Part shown: piece by piece, positions 33,207-41,112 of the stretch
How the letters are laid out: each line of letters begins with the position of its first letter
Numbering within the stretch: the first letter of the stretch is position 1
NCBI GenBank assembly: GCA_964652755.1
Contig: CAZZBP010000001.1
Span: 1 to 64,000, forward strand
DNA from: UBA11795 sp964652755
Lineage (GTDB): Bacteria; Chloroflexota; Dehalococcoidia; Lucifugimonadales; UBA826
Reading direction: 5' to 3'
DNA: 64,000 bases
The notes under the pieces: model-generated
Databases searched by the model: none
Told to the model about the DNA's origin: nothing
The model's input: the letters and a program-made list of their open reading frames with translations, nothing else
Program-made: the position numbers and the translations under genes

Positions 33207-34298
33207 ATGCTTGATAGGTTTAAGGTGCCCAATGAGGACATTGTCAAGGTGGGTCATGAGTCTCTTCATGAGACTGTTGCGGAGATATTTATCAAGATGG
33301 GAGTTGCTCTGGAAGATGCCGAAGAGGGGGCGAACGTATTGGTCTCGACGGATCTTAGGGGAGTCGAGACACACGGTGTCTCCAATATGCTTAGGAATTA
33401 CGTTTCCGGCTATAACGAAGGGAGGCTTAATCCTAGGCCTGATTGGAAGATTGAACGGGAAAGTCCAGGCACAGCAACGATAGATGCGGATAAAGGTCTT
33501 GCTGTTATTTTAGGTCCTAAAGCAATGAGAATGGCAATTGAAAAGGCAAGGACCGTCGGAGTAGGCGTAGTTACCATGAACAATGCTGGGCACTCAGGTG
33601 CTATAGGGCATCACGCTATGATGGCTGCGAAAGAAGATATGGTTGGGATGACCGCAACGGCTGGTGGAATGAGCGTGCTTCCTACCTTTGGCGCCGAGCC
33701 GAGGCTTGGAACAAACCCGCTGGCTATAGCTGCCCCAGCCGGGAATAATCCGCCATTCCTTTTTGATGCAGCCACTTCGGCAATAGCCGGGAACAAACTT
33801 GGCCTTGCAGCTCGAGTAGGAGCTGACCTTTTGCCCAACTGGATATCTGATTTAGAGGGGAACCCTGTGTCAGATGAAGTACCCATGCCAAACAGGGGAG
33901 ACTTTTACCAGCTGCCTCTTGGAGGCACTAGGGATCAAGGCTCACATAAAGGCTACGGGTTTTCAATGATGTCAGAAGTGCTTGCGACTTTGTTAAGCGG
34001 TACATTATCTACAATGGTGTTGGGAACAGGTGGGTCTGGGTGTCATTATTTCTGTGCTTACAACATTTCATCATTCACCGACGTGGATTCTTTTAAAGAC
34101 AACATGGATAGGATGTTGCAGACTCTGAAAGATACCCCCCCTGCTCCTGGCCATGAACGAGTCATGTATCCAGGATTATCAGAATATGAAGAGGAGGAAG
34201 ATCGACGAAAGAATGGTATTCCGCTACATTCTGAGGTAATAGAATGGTTTACGGACATAACAAGCGAATTGTCGATACCTATGGTGAAGATTGTATAG
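33207..34298 (+). CDS. Malate/L-lactate/ureidoglycolate dehydrogenase family (LDH2) oxidoreductase
   Basis: NAD(P)-dependent oxidoreductase of the Ldh_2 family, which oxidises 2-hydroxy acids. The 363-residue product has STDLRGVETHGVSNMLRNYV, the catalytic-His region MNNAGHSGAIGHHAMMAA and GAEPRLGTNPLAIAAP, then DQGSHKGYGFSMM. Substrate cannot be told from sequence; malate, lactate, sulfolactate and ureidoglycolate enzymes share this fold. It lies 47 bases after the SelA-like gene with an SDR remnant beyond it, suggesting a small catabolic cluster in decay. Confidence 0.85.
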   Translation: MLDRFKVPNEDIVKVGHESLHETVAEIFIKMGVALEDAEEGANVLVSTDLRGVETHGVSNMLRNYVSGYNEGRLNPRPDWKIERESPGTATIDADKGLAVILGPKAMRMAIEKARTVGVGVVTMNNAGHSGAIGHHAMMAAKEDMVGMTATAGGMSVLPTFGAEPRLGTNPLAIAAPAGNNPPFLFDAATSAIAGNKLGLAARVGADLLPNWISDLEGNPVSDEVPMPNRGDFYQLPLGGTRDQGSHKGYGFSMMSEVLATLLSGTLSTMVLGTGGSGCHYFCAYNISSFTDVDSFKDNMDRMLQTLKDTPPAPGHERVMYPGLSEYEEEEDRRKNGIPLHSEVIEWFTDITSELSIPMVKIV

Positions 34299-34375
34299 AC
34301 TTAATGGGTGACTCGTACCGATTTTGTATCATTCAACTTTCAGGATTGATAGTCATTTCCCGATCAAATCGACAA

Positions 34376-34968
34376 CTACATCACAGTTACCCCACCATCG
34401 ATGACCAGTTCACTGCCTGTCATATAGGACGCTTCATCTGAATCAAGGAACAATACTTCGTAAGCGACCTCTACAGGATCAGACAGTCGTCCTCACGGTA
34501 CGGTATTTCCTGTTCTCCCCTCGTTCTCCTTACCACTTATGCGATCGTGGATCATATCAGTGTCGATGGGACCAGGATGAACTGAATTCACTCTAATTCC
34601 ATCGGAAGCGCATTGTATCGCTATAGACTTGGTAAAAATCCGGACGGCACCTTTGGACGTATTGTAGACAGGTCGAATTCCTGCCTGACCAACTATTCCA
34701 AATATAGATGAAATGTCGACTGTAGTTCCACCACCTGCTTTTTTCATTTTGGGATCACACTTTGGGTACGGAGGAACACCCTGTTAGTAGTGATGTCCAT
34801 TACCCGGTCCCATTCTTCGTCGTTGGTGTCCCAGATTGCAACCCCCGCGTTATTTACTAGGATGTCTAATTTTCCGAACATTGACCCCCTCGTGCGCGAA
34901 TGAACGAGCTACGACTGCCCCTTGTACCCTTCACCCGTTATAAGGGCAACCTTGCCTTTAAGTCCCAC
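34376..34968 (-). pseudogene. Decayed short-chain dehydrogenase/reductase (SDR) gene
   Basis: Pieces of one SDR are recognisable on the minus strand. Reading 5' to 3': a start region (GLKGKVALITGE), then a deletion of most of the NAD-binding domain, then KLDILVNNAGV ... EEWDRVMDI, a frameshift near VIPK, a piece with the catalytic Tyr-x3-Lys (VYNTSKGAVRIFTKSIA) and SVHPGPIDTDM, an in-frame TGA at 34493-34495, and the C-terminal SDPVEVAYEVLFLDSDEASYMTGSELVIDGG. At least one deletion, one frameshift and one nonsense codon are needed. It resembles the intact SDR at 56916-57671, so it is likely a dead paralogue. Confidence 0.85.
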
Positions 34969-35011
34969 TGTGTTACCTACTATGTCACGCCAAATGTTCT
35001 ACGCTATTAGG

Positions 35012-35039
35012 TTGACCATCGTAACTTATGGTGAATACT
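35012..35039 (+). promoter_or_regulatory. Candidate promoter of phoB-phoR
   Basis: TTGACC at 35012-35017 (five of six matches) and AATACT at 35034-35039 (four of six) are 16 bases apart, about 73 bases before phoB. It lies just beyond the SDR remnant. I found no clear phased Pho-box repeats here. Confidence 0.5.
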
Positions 35040-35044
35040 TAGTG

Positions 35045-35065
35045 CACCTAGCCTCTATATAGGTG
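35045..35065 (+). other. Leader hairpin of phoB
   Basis: CACCTA and TAGGTG form a 6-bp stem with a 9-base loop immediately downstream of the predicted phoB transcription start. It is followed by an A-rich stretch, not a T-run, so it is not a terminator. Possible mRNA stability or operator element. Confidence 0.3.
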
Positions 35066-35112
35066 TTAAATATTAAAAGTAAAAAAGGGGAAAATATTTT
35101 CAGGAGTGACCC

Positions 35113-35817
35113 GTGACAGGAGAAAAGATTCTTGTTGTAGAGGATGAAAAAAATATTCTCGAAGCCATAAAATACAGTATGAATACTGAGGGATTCGAGG
35201 TGTATGGAGCAGAAGATGGTGAAACAGGTCTTGAAATGGCCCGCGAGATTTTGCCAGAGCTTGTGATTCTTGACGTAATGCTGCCCAAACTTGATGGATT
35301 TGAAGTGTGCCGGATATTGCGACGGGAAATGGACATACCAGTTTTTATGTTAACTGCTAAGGTGGAAGAAATAGATAGAGTGGTAGGCCTCGAGATTGGA
35401 GCTGATGATTACATAACTAAACCATTTAGCATGCGAGAACTTATAGCAAGAGCACGGAACGTTTTACGTAGGTCATCTAAATCAGGGCTCGGAAGAGATA
35501 ATTTATCCTCGGGGAAGGATGTCATACAGGTTGGAAATCTCAAAATAGATCTCACTGGCCATATTGCTCGCATATGTGAAAAGTTAATAGATTTGAAGCC
35601 TCGTGAGTTTGATCTTTTGGTGATGCTTGCGTCTAGCAGAGGCAGAGTATTTACACGGGAGCAGATATTGGAGAGGCTATGGGGGCATGATTACATTGGC
35701 GATAGGCGAACTGTCGATGTACATATCAGATGGATTCGGGAGAAGATTGAAGAAGATCCCTCAACGCCTAAGAAAATCGTGACGATCAGGGGAGTTGGAT
35801 ACAGGTTCGATGACTAA
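35113..35817 (+). CDS. phoB: Phosphate-regulon response regulator, PhoB/PhoP family
   Basis: OmpR-type response regulator of 234 residues. The receiver domain (1-120) has the acidic pair Glu10-Asp11 (LVVEDE), phospho-acceptor Asp54 (LVILDVMLP), Thr81 and Lys103 (ITKPF). The C-terminal winged helix (about 135-234) has FTREQILERLWG and RTVDVHIRWIREKIE. GTG start behind CAGGAG. The phoR kinase gene follows 43 bases downstream, and the pst operon comes next, so phosphate control is well supported by context. Confidence 0.9.
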   Translation: MTGEKILVVEDEKNILEAIKYSMNTEGFEVYGAEDGETGLEMAREILPELVILDVMLPKLDGFEVCRILRREMDIPVFMLTAKVEEIDRVVGLEIGADDYITKPFSMRELIARARNVLRRSSKSGLGRDNLSSGKDVIQVGNLKIDLTGHIARICEKLIDLKPREFDLLVMLASSRGRVFTREQILERLWGHDYIGDRRTVDVHIRWIREKIEEDPSTPKKIVTIRGVGYRFDD

Positions 35818-35860
35818 TGCAATAGGGAGAAAGAAACAAGGTTGTGGTTAGGACTTTGTA

Positions 35861-37612
35861 ATGTTTCATTCCCTCCAATGGCGTATCGCTTTTTTTTACA
35901 CACTGCTTATATTTTCTACCATGGGCATTGTTAGTCTTTTTTTGTTTAATTACATTCAAAGGTCGTATCTGACGCAGGTTTATGACCACCTTGCACGTGA
36001 ATCTATTCTAATTAGCGAGGCTGCCGCTGTTAACGGGTTCGGAACCAGCCTTAATTCTTTAATTTCGGGAATTTCAAATGCGGCTGCCAGTGCAAATCAT
36101 GGTCAGGAATATAGGATCGCGATTTTCGACAGTTTAGGAAACATAATCACGGACACAGAATCTTCAATCGGTAATCATTGGGGAACGGAGCACGCAGTCC
36201 GGCACGTATCCACAGGCGAAAAGTATTGGGGCAAAGTGAATTTAACTAACGGCGAGCAGCTCTTTGCTATTGAAACTATTCGAATGGGTGGTCGATCAGT
36301 CGGCGCTGTTGTTGTTTCCGTTCCTTCCGAGAAGGTTGAAGGCTATGTAAATCTTATCGTTGCTATTGTTGTTATATCAGGGGTGATCGTTGGGGGACTT
36401 TCGATTACTCTGAGTATTTACATTGCTCGTCGGACGAGTTTATCTATAGCGGCATTAACAATGGGCGCTGCGCGGATACAGGGGGGAGATCTTAGTTACA
36501 GGGTGCGTTCCCATGTTAATGATGAGACTTCAGATCTTGCGGATGCCTTTAATAAAATGGCGAATACGATAGCCTGGACAGTAGATAATCTTTCTACTGA
36601 ACGAGATACTTTGTCGGCCGTACTAGATACTATGGCTGATGGTGTCATATCTGTGGACAGAGAAGGATTAGTTACCGTATTTAATCAGACGGCTGGAGAA
36701 TTACTAAACGCATCTCCACGGGATGCTATAGGAATCAGGTTAGCTGAGGCCATTAGAGACTTTGAGATTCTTCAGTTAGCCTCGCAATGCGAAAACTCCG
36801 GAGTGCTGCTTCAATCAGAGGTTGAGGTCCCCGAGGTCAGGAGATTCCTCAGCGTCACAGCAACTCCTTTGGGCTTGGATGCTGAAAGGGGGGTACTTAT
36901 AACAATTCATGACCTGACCCACATTAGGCAGACAGAAACATCTCGAAAAGAATTTGTAAGCAATGTTTCTCACGAGCTCAGAAGTCCTATCGCCTCAATA
37001 AGAGCCATGGCAGAAACCTTGGAAGATGGAGCTATTGGTAACAAGAATGTTGCAGAAGATTTTATTGGCAGGATTTTGCGGGACATTCAAAGAATGACAG
37101 TTATGGTCGATGATCTCCTTGAATTGTCTCGGATAGAGAGTGGCCAAGAAGTGATTAATATACATCCGGTGAATTTGTTTCGAATATCTAATGAATCAGT
37201 CTCTTATGTTAGAGGTCAAATCAATGATGGTATGCCAGAGATCAACTTGGATGTAAATGAAGAGATTATGGTCATGGGGCAGGAAGAGAAGATATCTCAG
37301 GTATTTGTCAATTTGATACAGAATGCTTCAAGATTTACTGGGCAGAACGGTCTTATTACCGTCACGGCTAGGCAAGATGTTAATAACATAGTGGAGATTT
37401 CTGTTTCAGACACCGGAACGGGGATAGCCCCAGAACACCTTGCTCACGTGTTTGAGCGCTTTTACAAAGTTGACAGGTCCCGAAGGGACGGCGGAACTGG
37501 TCTGGGACTATCTATCGTAAAACACCTTGTGCAGGCTCAAGGTGGTGAAGTGTTTGTGGATAGTGTGGAGGGTGAAGGAAGTACGTTCAAATTTACTTTG
37601 CCCGTTGCCTAA
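35861..37612 (+). CDS. phoR: Phosphate-regulon sensor histidine kinase, PhoR type
   Basis: A 583-residue membrane kinase. Transmembrane helix about 8-30, extracytoplasmic sensor region about 31-160, second helix about 161-187, HAMP about 188-242, PAS about 248-350, HisKA with phospho-acceptor His371 (VSNVSHELRSPIAS) and a HATPase domain (about 455-583, NLIQNASRF, DTGTGIAPEHL, GGTGLGLSI). The large extracytoplasmic loop makes it resemble Gram-positive PhoR. It phosphorylates the adjacent PhoB under phosphate limitation, as known for the family. Confidence 0.9.
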   Translation: MFHSLQWRIAFFYTLLIFSTMGIVSLFLFNYIQRSYLTQVYDHLARESILISEAAAVNGFGTSLNSLISGISNAAASANHGQEYRIAIFDSLGNIITDTESSIGNHWGTEHAVRHVSTGEKYWGKVNLTNGEQLFAIETIRMGGRSVGAVVVSVPSEKVEGYVNLIVAIVVISGVIVGGLSITLSIYIARRTSLSIAALTMGAARIQGGDLSYRVRSHVNDETSDLADAFNKMANTIAWTVDNLSTERDTLSAVLDTMADGVISVDREGLVTVFNQTAGELLNASPRDAIGIRLAEAIRDFEILQLASQCENSGVLLQSEVEVPEVRRFLSVTATPLGLDAERGVLITIHDLTHIRQTETSRKEFVSNVSHELRSPIASIRAMAETLEDGAIGNKNVAEDFIGRILRDIQRMTVMVDDLLELSRIESGQEVINIHPVNLFRISNESVSYVRGQINDGMPEINLDVNEEIMVMGQEEKISQVFVNLIQNASRFTGQNGLITVTARQDVNNIVEISVSDTGTGIAPEHLAHVFERFYKVDRSRRDGGTGLGLSIVKHLVQAQGGEVFVDSVEGEGSTFKFTLPVA

Positions 37613-38103
37613 CAGTAAGAAAAAATTTCCTTATAACCAGTTCAGATGGCTTAGGGATTCCTTTATAAACAGCGATCCCTGTGTTTTGATCTGGATTCCG
37701 ATATTTTAGCCATCTATGGGTCAATTGCAATGATGTCGAAAGTCAATAGATGTGATAGGCATTCTATATAGGGATCTTCGGGCTGGAAATTAGATCAGTT
37801 CGTCTGATATAGCCTGAAGTTCCTCAGAGACGTCGGAGAACAATCCCCAAACCTTCCTCTCAACGGTCACTGGAATTTAATGAAAGAAGAGGGAATATGC
37901 GTCAATTTCAGATAAACATTTACTTGAGGTCGTGCTCAGTCTTGATTCCATCGTTTCACCTGCTCTAGAAAAGGGACGCTACTTCGATTCGGAATATATG
38001 TTAGTTCTAATGTTCTTCAAATATCCGGTAAGTCATCAAACTTTTGCTTATGACAAGGATTTCTATCACCAAGAATCATCAACCATCTATTTTTCTCTGC
38101 TTC
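37613..38103. other. Long non-coding stretch between phoR and the pst operon
   Basis: No convincing gene: the longest frame (37932-38129) has no recognisable product and no good ribosome-binding site. The left third contains overlapping inverted repeats (listed separately). The right end merges into the Pho-box repeats of pstS. No tRNA or known RNA family was recognised by eye. Confidence 0.5.
37644..37752 (+). other. Overlapping inverted repeats downstream of phoR
   Basis: AGATGGCT (37644-37651) pairs perfectly with AGCCATCT (37708-37715), enclosing a second stem AGGGAT (37653-37658) / ATCCCT (37675-37680). CATCTAT (37711-37717), which shares bases with the first right arm, also pairs with ATAGATG (37746-37752). 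The two outer pairings exclude each other. This could be a structured 3' end, terminator region or switch, but repeats of this length arise by chance in 570 bases. Confidence 0.3.
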
Positions 38104-38136
38104 TTAAAGAAACGTTAAAGCTAAGTTAATAACTTG
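38104..38136 (+). promoter_or_regulatory. Putative Pho box: three tandem 11-bp repeats upstream of pstS
   Basis: Three consecutive 11-base units begin with TTAA in perfect phase: TTAAAGAAACG (38104), TTAAAGCTAAG (38115) and TTAATAACTTG (38126). PhoB and PhoP proteins bind tandem direct repeats with 11-bp periodicity, TTAACA-like in Bacillus. The array ends 50 bases before the pstS ATG, with a possible -10 TAGTAT at 38141-38146 or TTTATA at 38159-38164. phoB-phoR lie immediately upstream. Confidence 0.7.
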
Positions 38137-38172
38137 ACCGTAGTATTTAGTCTCGAAGTTTATAGCTGGGGG

Positions 38173-38184
38173 GTTGGTACCAAC
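38173..38184. promoter_or_regulatory. 12-bp perfect palindrome at the pstS translation start
   Basis: GTTGGTACCAAC is self-complementary with no spacer and lies between the G-rich ribosome-binding site (about 38168-38173) and the pstS ATG, ending two bases before it. As a gapless palindrome it suits dimeric protein binding to DNA more than an RNA hairpin. It may be chance. Confidence 0.3.
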
Positions 38185-38186
38185 AC

Positions 38187-39167
38187 ATGTTTTACTCGAT
38201 TGGAAGCATCAGGGCAGGCATTCTGTTTTTTGGCTCCTTTGTACTGTTGCTACTCTTTCTAACAGCCTGTGGGACCGGGAATTCCGATTCCGAAGCTTCA
38301 GAATATGCTTTAAACCGAAATGATTCTGGCATGAGTGGTGAAATTGAGATTGACGGGTCAAGCACAGTCTACCCAATTTCGGAAGCTGTAGCCGAAGAGT
38401 TTAACAAGCTCTATCCAAACGTTCGAGTCAATGTAGGTGTTTCTGGTACTGGAGGCGGGTTTAAGAGGTTCACAGCTGGCGAAACAGATATTTCAGATGC
38501 GTCGCGCCCTATGAAAAACCCAGGAGAAACAAGTAAAGCTGTAGAGAATGGCATCAGGTATGCTGAACTCAGATTGGGTACTGATGGCATTTCGGTCGTG
38601 GTAAATCTGGAGAATACTTTTGTGGATTGTTTGACAACAGAAGAGTTAAGGAAGATCTGGGAACCTGGGTCATCGATTGATAATTGGAGCCAAGTTAGAG
38701 CCGGTTTCCCTGACCAGAAAATGCGTTTGTATGGTCCTGACACAGACTCCGGCACTTTCGACTACTTTACTGAGGAAATAATGGGAGAGGCTCAATTGTC
38801 TCGTCCCGATTACACTGCTTCTGCAGACGACAACGTTCTCATTCAGGGTATTGCAGGTGACAAAGGGGCTCTCGGTTACTTTGGGTACGCTTACTACAGG
38901 GAAAGCAGAGACAAGCTAAAGTTAGTTGCTGTAGATAACGACTCAGGGTGTGTTCTTCCGAGCCTGACAACTATTCCCTCAGGTGAATACAACCCATTAT
39001 CAAGGCCATTATTTTTATATATAAATCTTGATAGTCTGGATAGGCCCGAGGTCAAAGCATTGGTGGATTTCTATATGGAGCAAGGTCCGGCGTTGACTAA
39101 CGAAGTTGGATATGTCGCTGCTAGCACAGAGGTATATCAAAACAATATGGAGATGCTCAATAAATAA
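38187..39167 (+). CDS. pstS: Phosphate ABC transporter substrate-binding lipoprotein
   Basis: Binds inorganic phosphate outside the membrane and hands it to PstCA. The 326-residue product has a lipoprotein signal with lipobox LTAC (Cys28), then the phosphate-binding motifs IDGSSTVYPISEAVAEEF, GVSGTGGGFKRFTAGETDISDASRPM and GPDTDSGTFDYF. First gene of pstSCAB-phoU, behind putative Pho-box repeats. Confidence 0.95.
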   Translation: MFYSIGSIRAGILFFGSFVLLLLFLTACGTGNSDSEASEYALNRNDSGMSGEIEIDGSSTVYPISEAVAEEFNKLYPNVRVNVGVSGTGGGFKRFTAGETDISDASRPMKNPGETSKAVENGIRYAELRLGTDGISVVVNLENTFVDCLTTEELRKIWEPGSSIDNWSQVRAGFPDQKMRLYGPDTDSGTFDYFTEEIMGEAQLSRPDYTASADDNVLIQGIAGDKGALGYFGYAYYRESRDKLKLVAVDNDSGCVLPSLTTIPSGEYNPLSRPLFLYINLDSLDRPEVKALVDFYMEQGPALTNEVGYVAASTEVYQNNMEMLNK

Positions 39168-39252
39168 AAAGCTTCATAGTAGTGATATTCATTACGAAAT
39201 TTGGCGGAAGGTTCTCTATTAGCGGTTGGTTTGAATAATAGGCGGTGAAGAT

Positions 39253-39279
39253 ATGGAATTCTCAGAAATATACCAATGA
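39253..39279 (+). CDS. Eight-codon upstream frame coupled to pstC
   Basis: ATG at 39253 opens an eight-residue frame (MEFSEIYQ) whose TGA overlaps the pstC ATG as ATGA. A GGCGGTGAAG sequence just upstream could serve as ribosome-binding site, whereas pstC itself has none that is obvious. It may be a coupling leader that delivers ribosomes to pstC. It is too short to claim as a gene. Confidence 0.3.
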   Translation: MEFSEIYQ

Positions 39280-40208
39280 GAACTCAGGAATCTGAAAACC
39301 TCGCTGACCAAATTATCTCGCGTCGTCGTGGAGCCGTGCGAATAGAAGGATTTGTTGTGAAGTGGGTATTTTTCGCCTGCGCTACGGTTTCAATTCTTAC
39401 TACTGTTGGGATCCTTTTTACTCTAATTTACCAGGCAACTAGTTTCTTCAATGAGGTATCAGTTTGGGAATTTCTCACTGGTACGAGATGGACTCCGATA
39501 CTGAGGCCACGATCTTATGGGGTATTACCGCTAGTTTCTGGAACACTTCTTGTTACTTTAATTGCTGCACTTGTAGCACTTCCAACAGGCCTTATGACTG
39601 CTATATTTCTGTCAGAATATGCCCCAGATAAGTTGCGTAGAGTAATTAAACCCGTTCTTGAAGTATTAGCCGGGATTCCGACCGTTGTGTATGGATACTT
39701 TGCCCTTACTTTCGTCACCCCACTATTGCAGACAATTTTTGAAGGCTTAATTGTCTTCAATGCGCTCAGCGCGGGGTTAGTGATGGGTGTCATGATTATC
39801 CCTATGGTGTCTTCACTTAGCGAAGACGCGATGGTGGCTGTACCGAGAAACCTTCGGGAGGGGGCCTATGCATTAGGTGCTACCCGCTACGAAGTTAGTA
39901 CGAAAATAGTAGTTCCGGCTGCCTTGTCAGGAATCATAGCCGCTTTTATTTTGGCTATATCAAGGGCCATCGGAGAAACAATGCTTGTAACCATTGCCGC
40001 GGGAGCTACACCGAGTCTGAGTTTCAATCCAATGGAGAGCGTGCAAACCATGACTGCGTATATTGTCCAACTCAGCTTAGGAGAGTCTCCTGTAGGATCT
40101 CTTGAGTACAATACTATATTCGCCGTGGGACTACTTCTCTTTGCAATGACATTTGTTATGAATCTCTTGGGATTTTGGATTGTTCGCCGGTTCAGGGAAT
40201 CTTATTAG
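39276..40208 (+). CDS. pstC: Phosphate ABC transporter permease PstC
   Basis: Inner-membrane permease subunit. The 310-residue product has about six helices and the permease EAA-type loop LREGAYALGATRYEVSTKIVVPAALSGIIAAF (about 195-228), which contacts PstB. FNEVSVWEFLTGTRWTP and LSEYAPDKLRRVIKPVLEVLAGIPTVVYGY are PstC hallmarks. One base separates its stop from the pstA ATG. Confidence 0.94.
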   Translation: MRTQESENLADQIISRRRGAVRIEGFVVKWVFFACATVSILTTVGILFTLIYQATSFFNEVSVWEFLTGTRWTPILRPRSYGVLPLVSGTLLVTLIAALVALPTGLMTAIFLSEYAPDKLRRVIKPVLEVLAGIPTVVYGYFALTFVTPLLQTIFEGLIVFNALSAGLVMGVMIIPMVSSLSEDAMVAVPRNLREGAYALGATRYEVSTKIVVPAALSGIIAAFILAISRAIGETMLVTIAAGATPSLSFNPMESVQTMTAYIVQLSLGESPVGSLEYNTIFAVGLLLFAMTFVMNLLGFWIVRRFRESY

Positions 40209-40209
40209 C

Positions 40210-41103
40210 ATGGCCAGTGAACTGAAACCAATCTCTGACCAACTTGGGCGTAAAAGGACCTACCGTAGGGTTTTGGGAGGGATATTCTACGGGTTGTTTC
40301 TCGCATCTGTTTGTGTAGGAATTATCGGTCTCGTTGTATTACTTTATGAAGTACTTTCAAATGGTCTTCCATGGATGAATTGGCAGTTTATTACAGATTA
40401 TCCTTCTCGCCATCCGGAAGAGGCAGGGTTATTCTCGGCTCTTATGGGAACAGTGTGGCTGATGGCAATGACCGCGTTATTTACGGTCCCGGTAGGAGTC
40501 GGGGCCGCAATATATTTGGAAGAATATGCCCCTCGTAATATTCTCACACGTGTCATAGAGATCAATGTCGCAAATCTGGCTGGTGTACCGTCGATCGTTT
40601 ACGGGTTGCTCGGATTAGCACTTTTCGTAACATGGTTTCAACTTGGTAGAAGCATTCTCGCCGGTTCTATGACACTATCTCTGCTTGTGCTTCCTATCGT
40701 GATTCTTTCATCGAGGGAGGCTATCAGAGCAGTCCCAGATTCATACCGGCAAGCGGCTTATGCGATGGGAGCAGATCAGTGGCAGGTAATAAAAGAAGTT
40801 ATTCTGCCTTCTGCAGCACCGGGGATACTAACCGGTACAATCTTGGCTATGTCGAGGGCGATTGGGGAAGCGGCTCCAGTAATTGCGATAAGTGCTCTTG
40901 TTTACCTCACTTTTGTACCCGCACATCCCATGGATAGATTTACGGTCCTTCCCATTCAGATATATAACTGGATCGCTAGACCTCAAGACGAATTCAGAGG
41001 TTTGGCAGCTGCCGGCATAATAGTTTTGATGTTGATTCTTCTAACTATGAACTCGATCGCCGTCTTTCTTCGCAATAGATATCAGGTACGGTCGGAGGAG
41101 TAA
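40210..41103 (+). CDS. pstA: Phosphate ABC transporter permease PstA
   Basis: Second permease subunit. The ATG at 40210 follows the pstC stop by one base and gives MASELKPISDQLGRKR; an upstream in-frame start at 40180 would lie within pstC. The 297-residue product has about six helices, EEYAPRNILTRVIEINVANLAGVPSIVYGLLGLALF and the EAA loop YRQAAYAMGADQWQVIKEVILPSAAPGILTG. Confidence 0.94.
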   Translation: MASELKPISDQLGRKRTYRRVLGGIFYGLFLASVCVGIIGLVVLLYEVLSNGLPWMNWQFITDYPSRHPEEAGLFSALMGTVWLMAMTALFTVPVGVGAAIYLEEYAPRNILTRVIEINVANLAGVPSIVYGLLGLALFVTWFQLGRSILAGSMTLSLLVLPIVILSSREAIRAVPDSYRQAAYAMGADQWQVIKEVILPSAAPGILTGTILAMSRAIGEAAPVIAISALVYLTFVPAHPMDRFTVLPIQIYNWIARPQDEFRGLAAAGIIVLMLILLTMNSIAVFLRNRYQVRSEE

Positions 41104-41112
41104 TATAGGAAA

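Noticed and set aside
34244..34441. 65-codon frame after the LDH2-family gene
   Set aside because: Overlaps that gene's 3' end and the SDR pseudogene with no family resemblance.
31939..35000. Recent horizontally acquired island
   Set aside because: It contains a pseudogene and accessory enzymes, but no integrase, tRNA or direct repeats, and no obvious composition shift by eye. A computed G+C and codon-use profile would be needed.
37932..38129. 65-codon frame between phoR and pstS
   Set aside because: No good ribosome-binding site, no recognisable product, and its 3' end runs into the Pho-box repeats.
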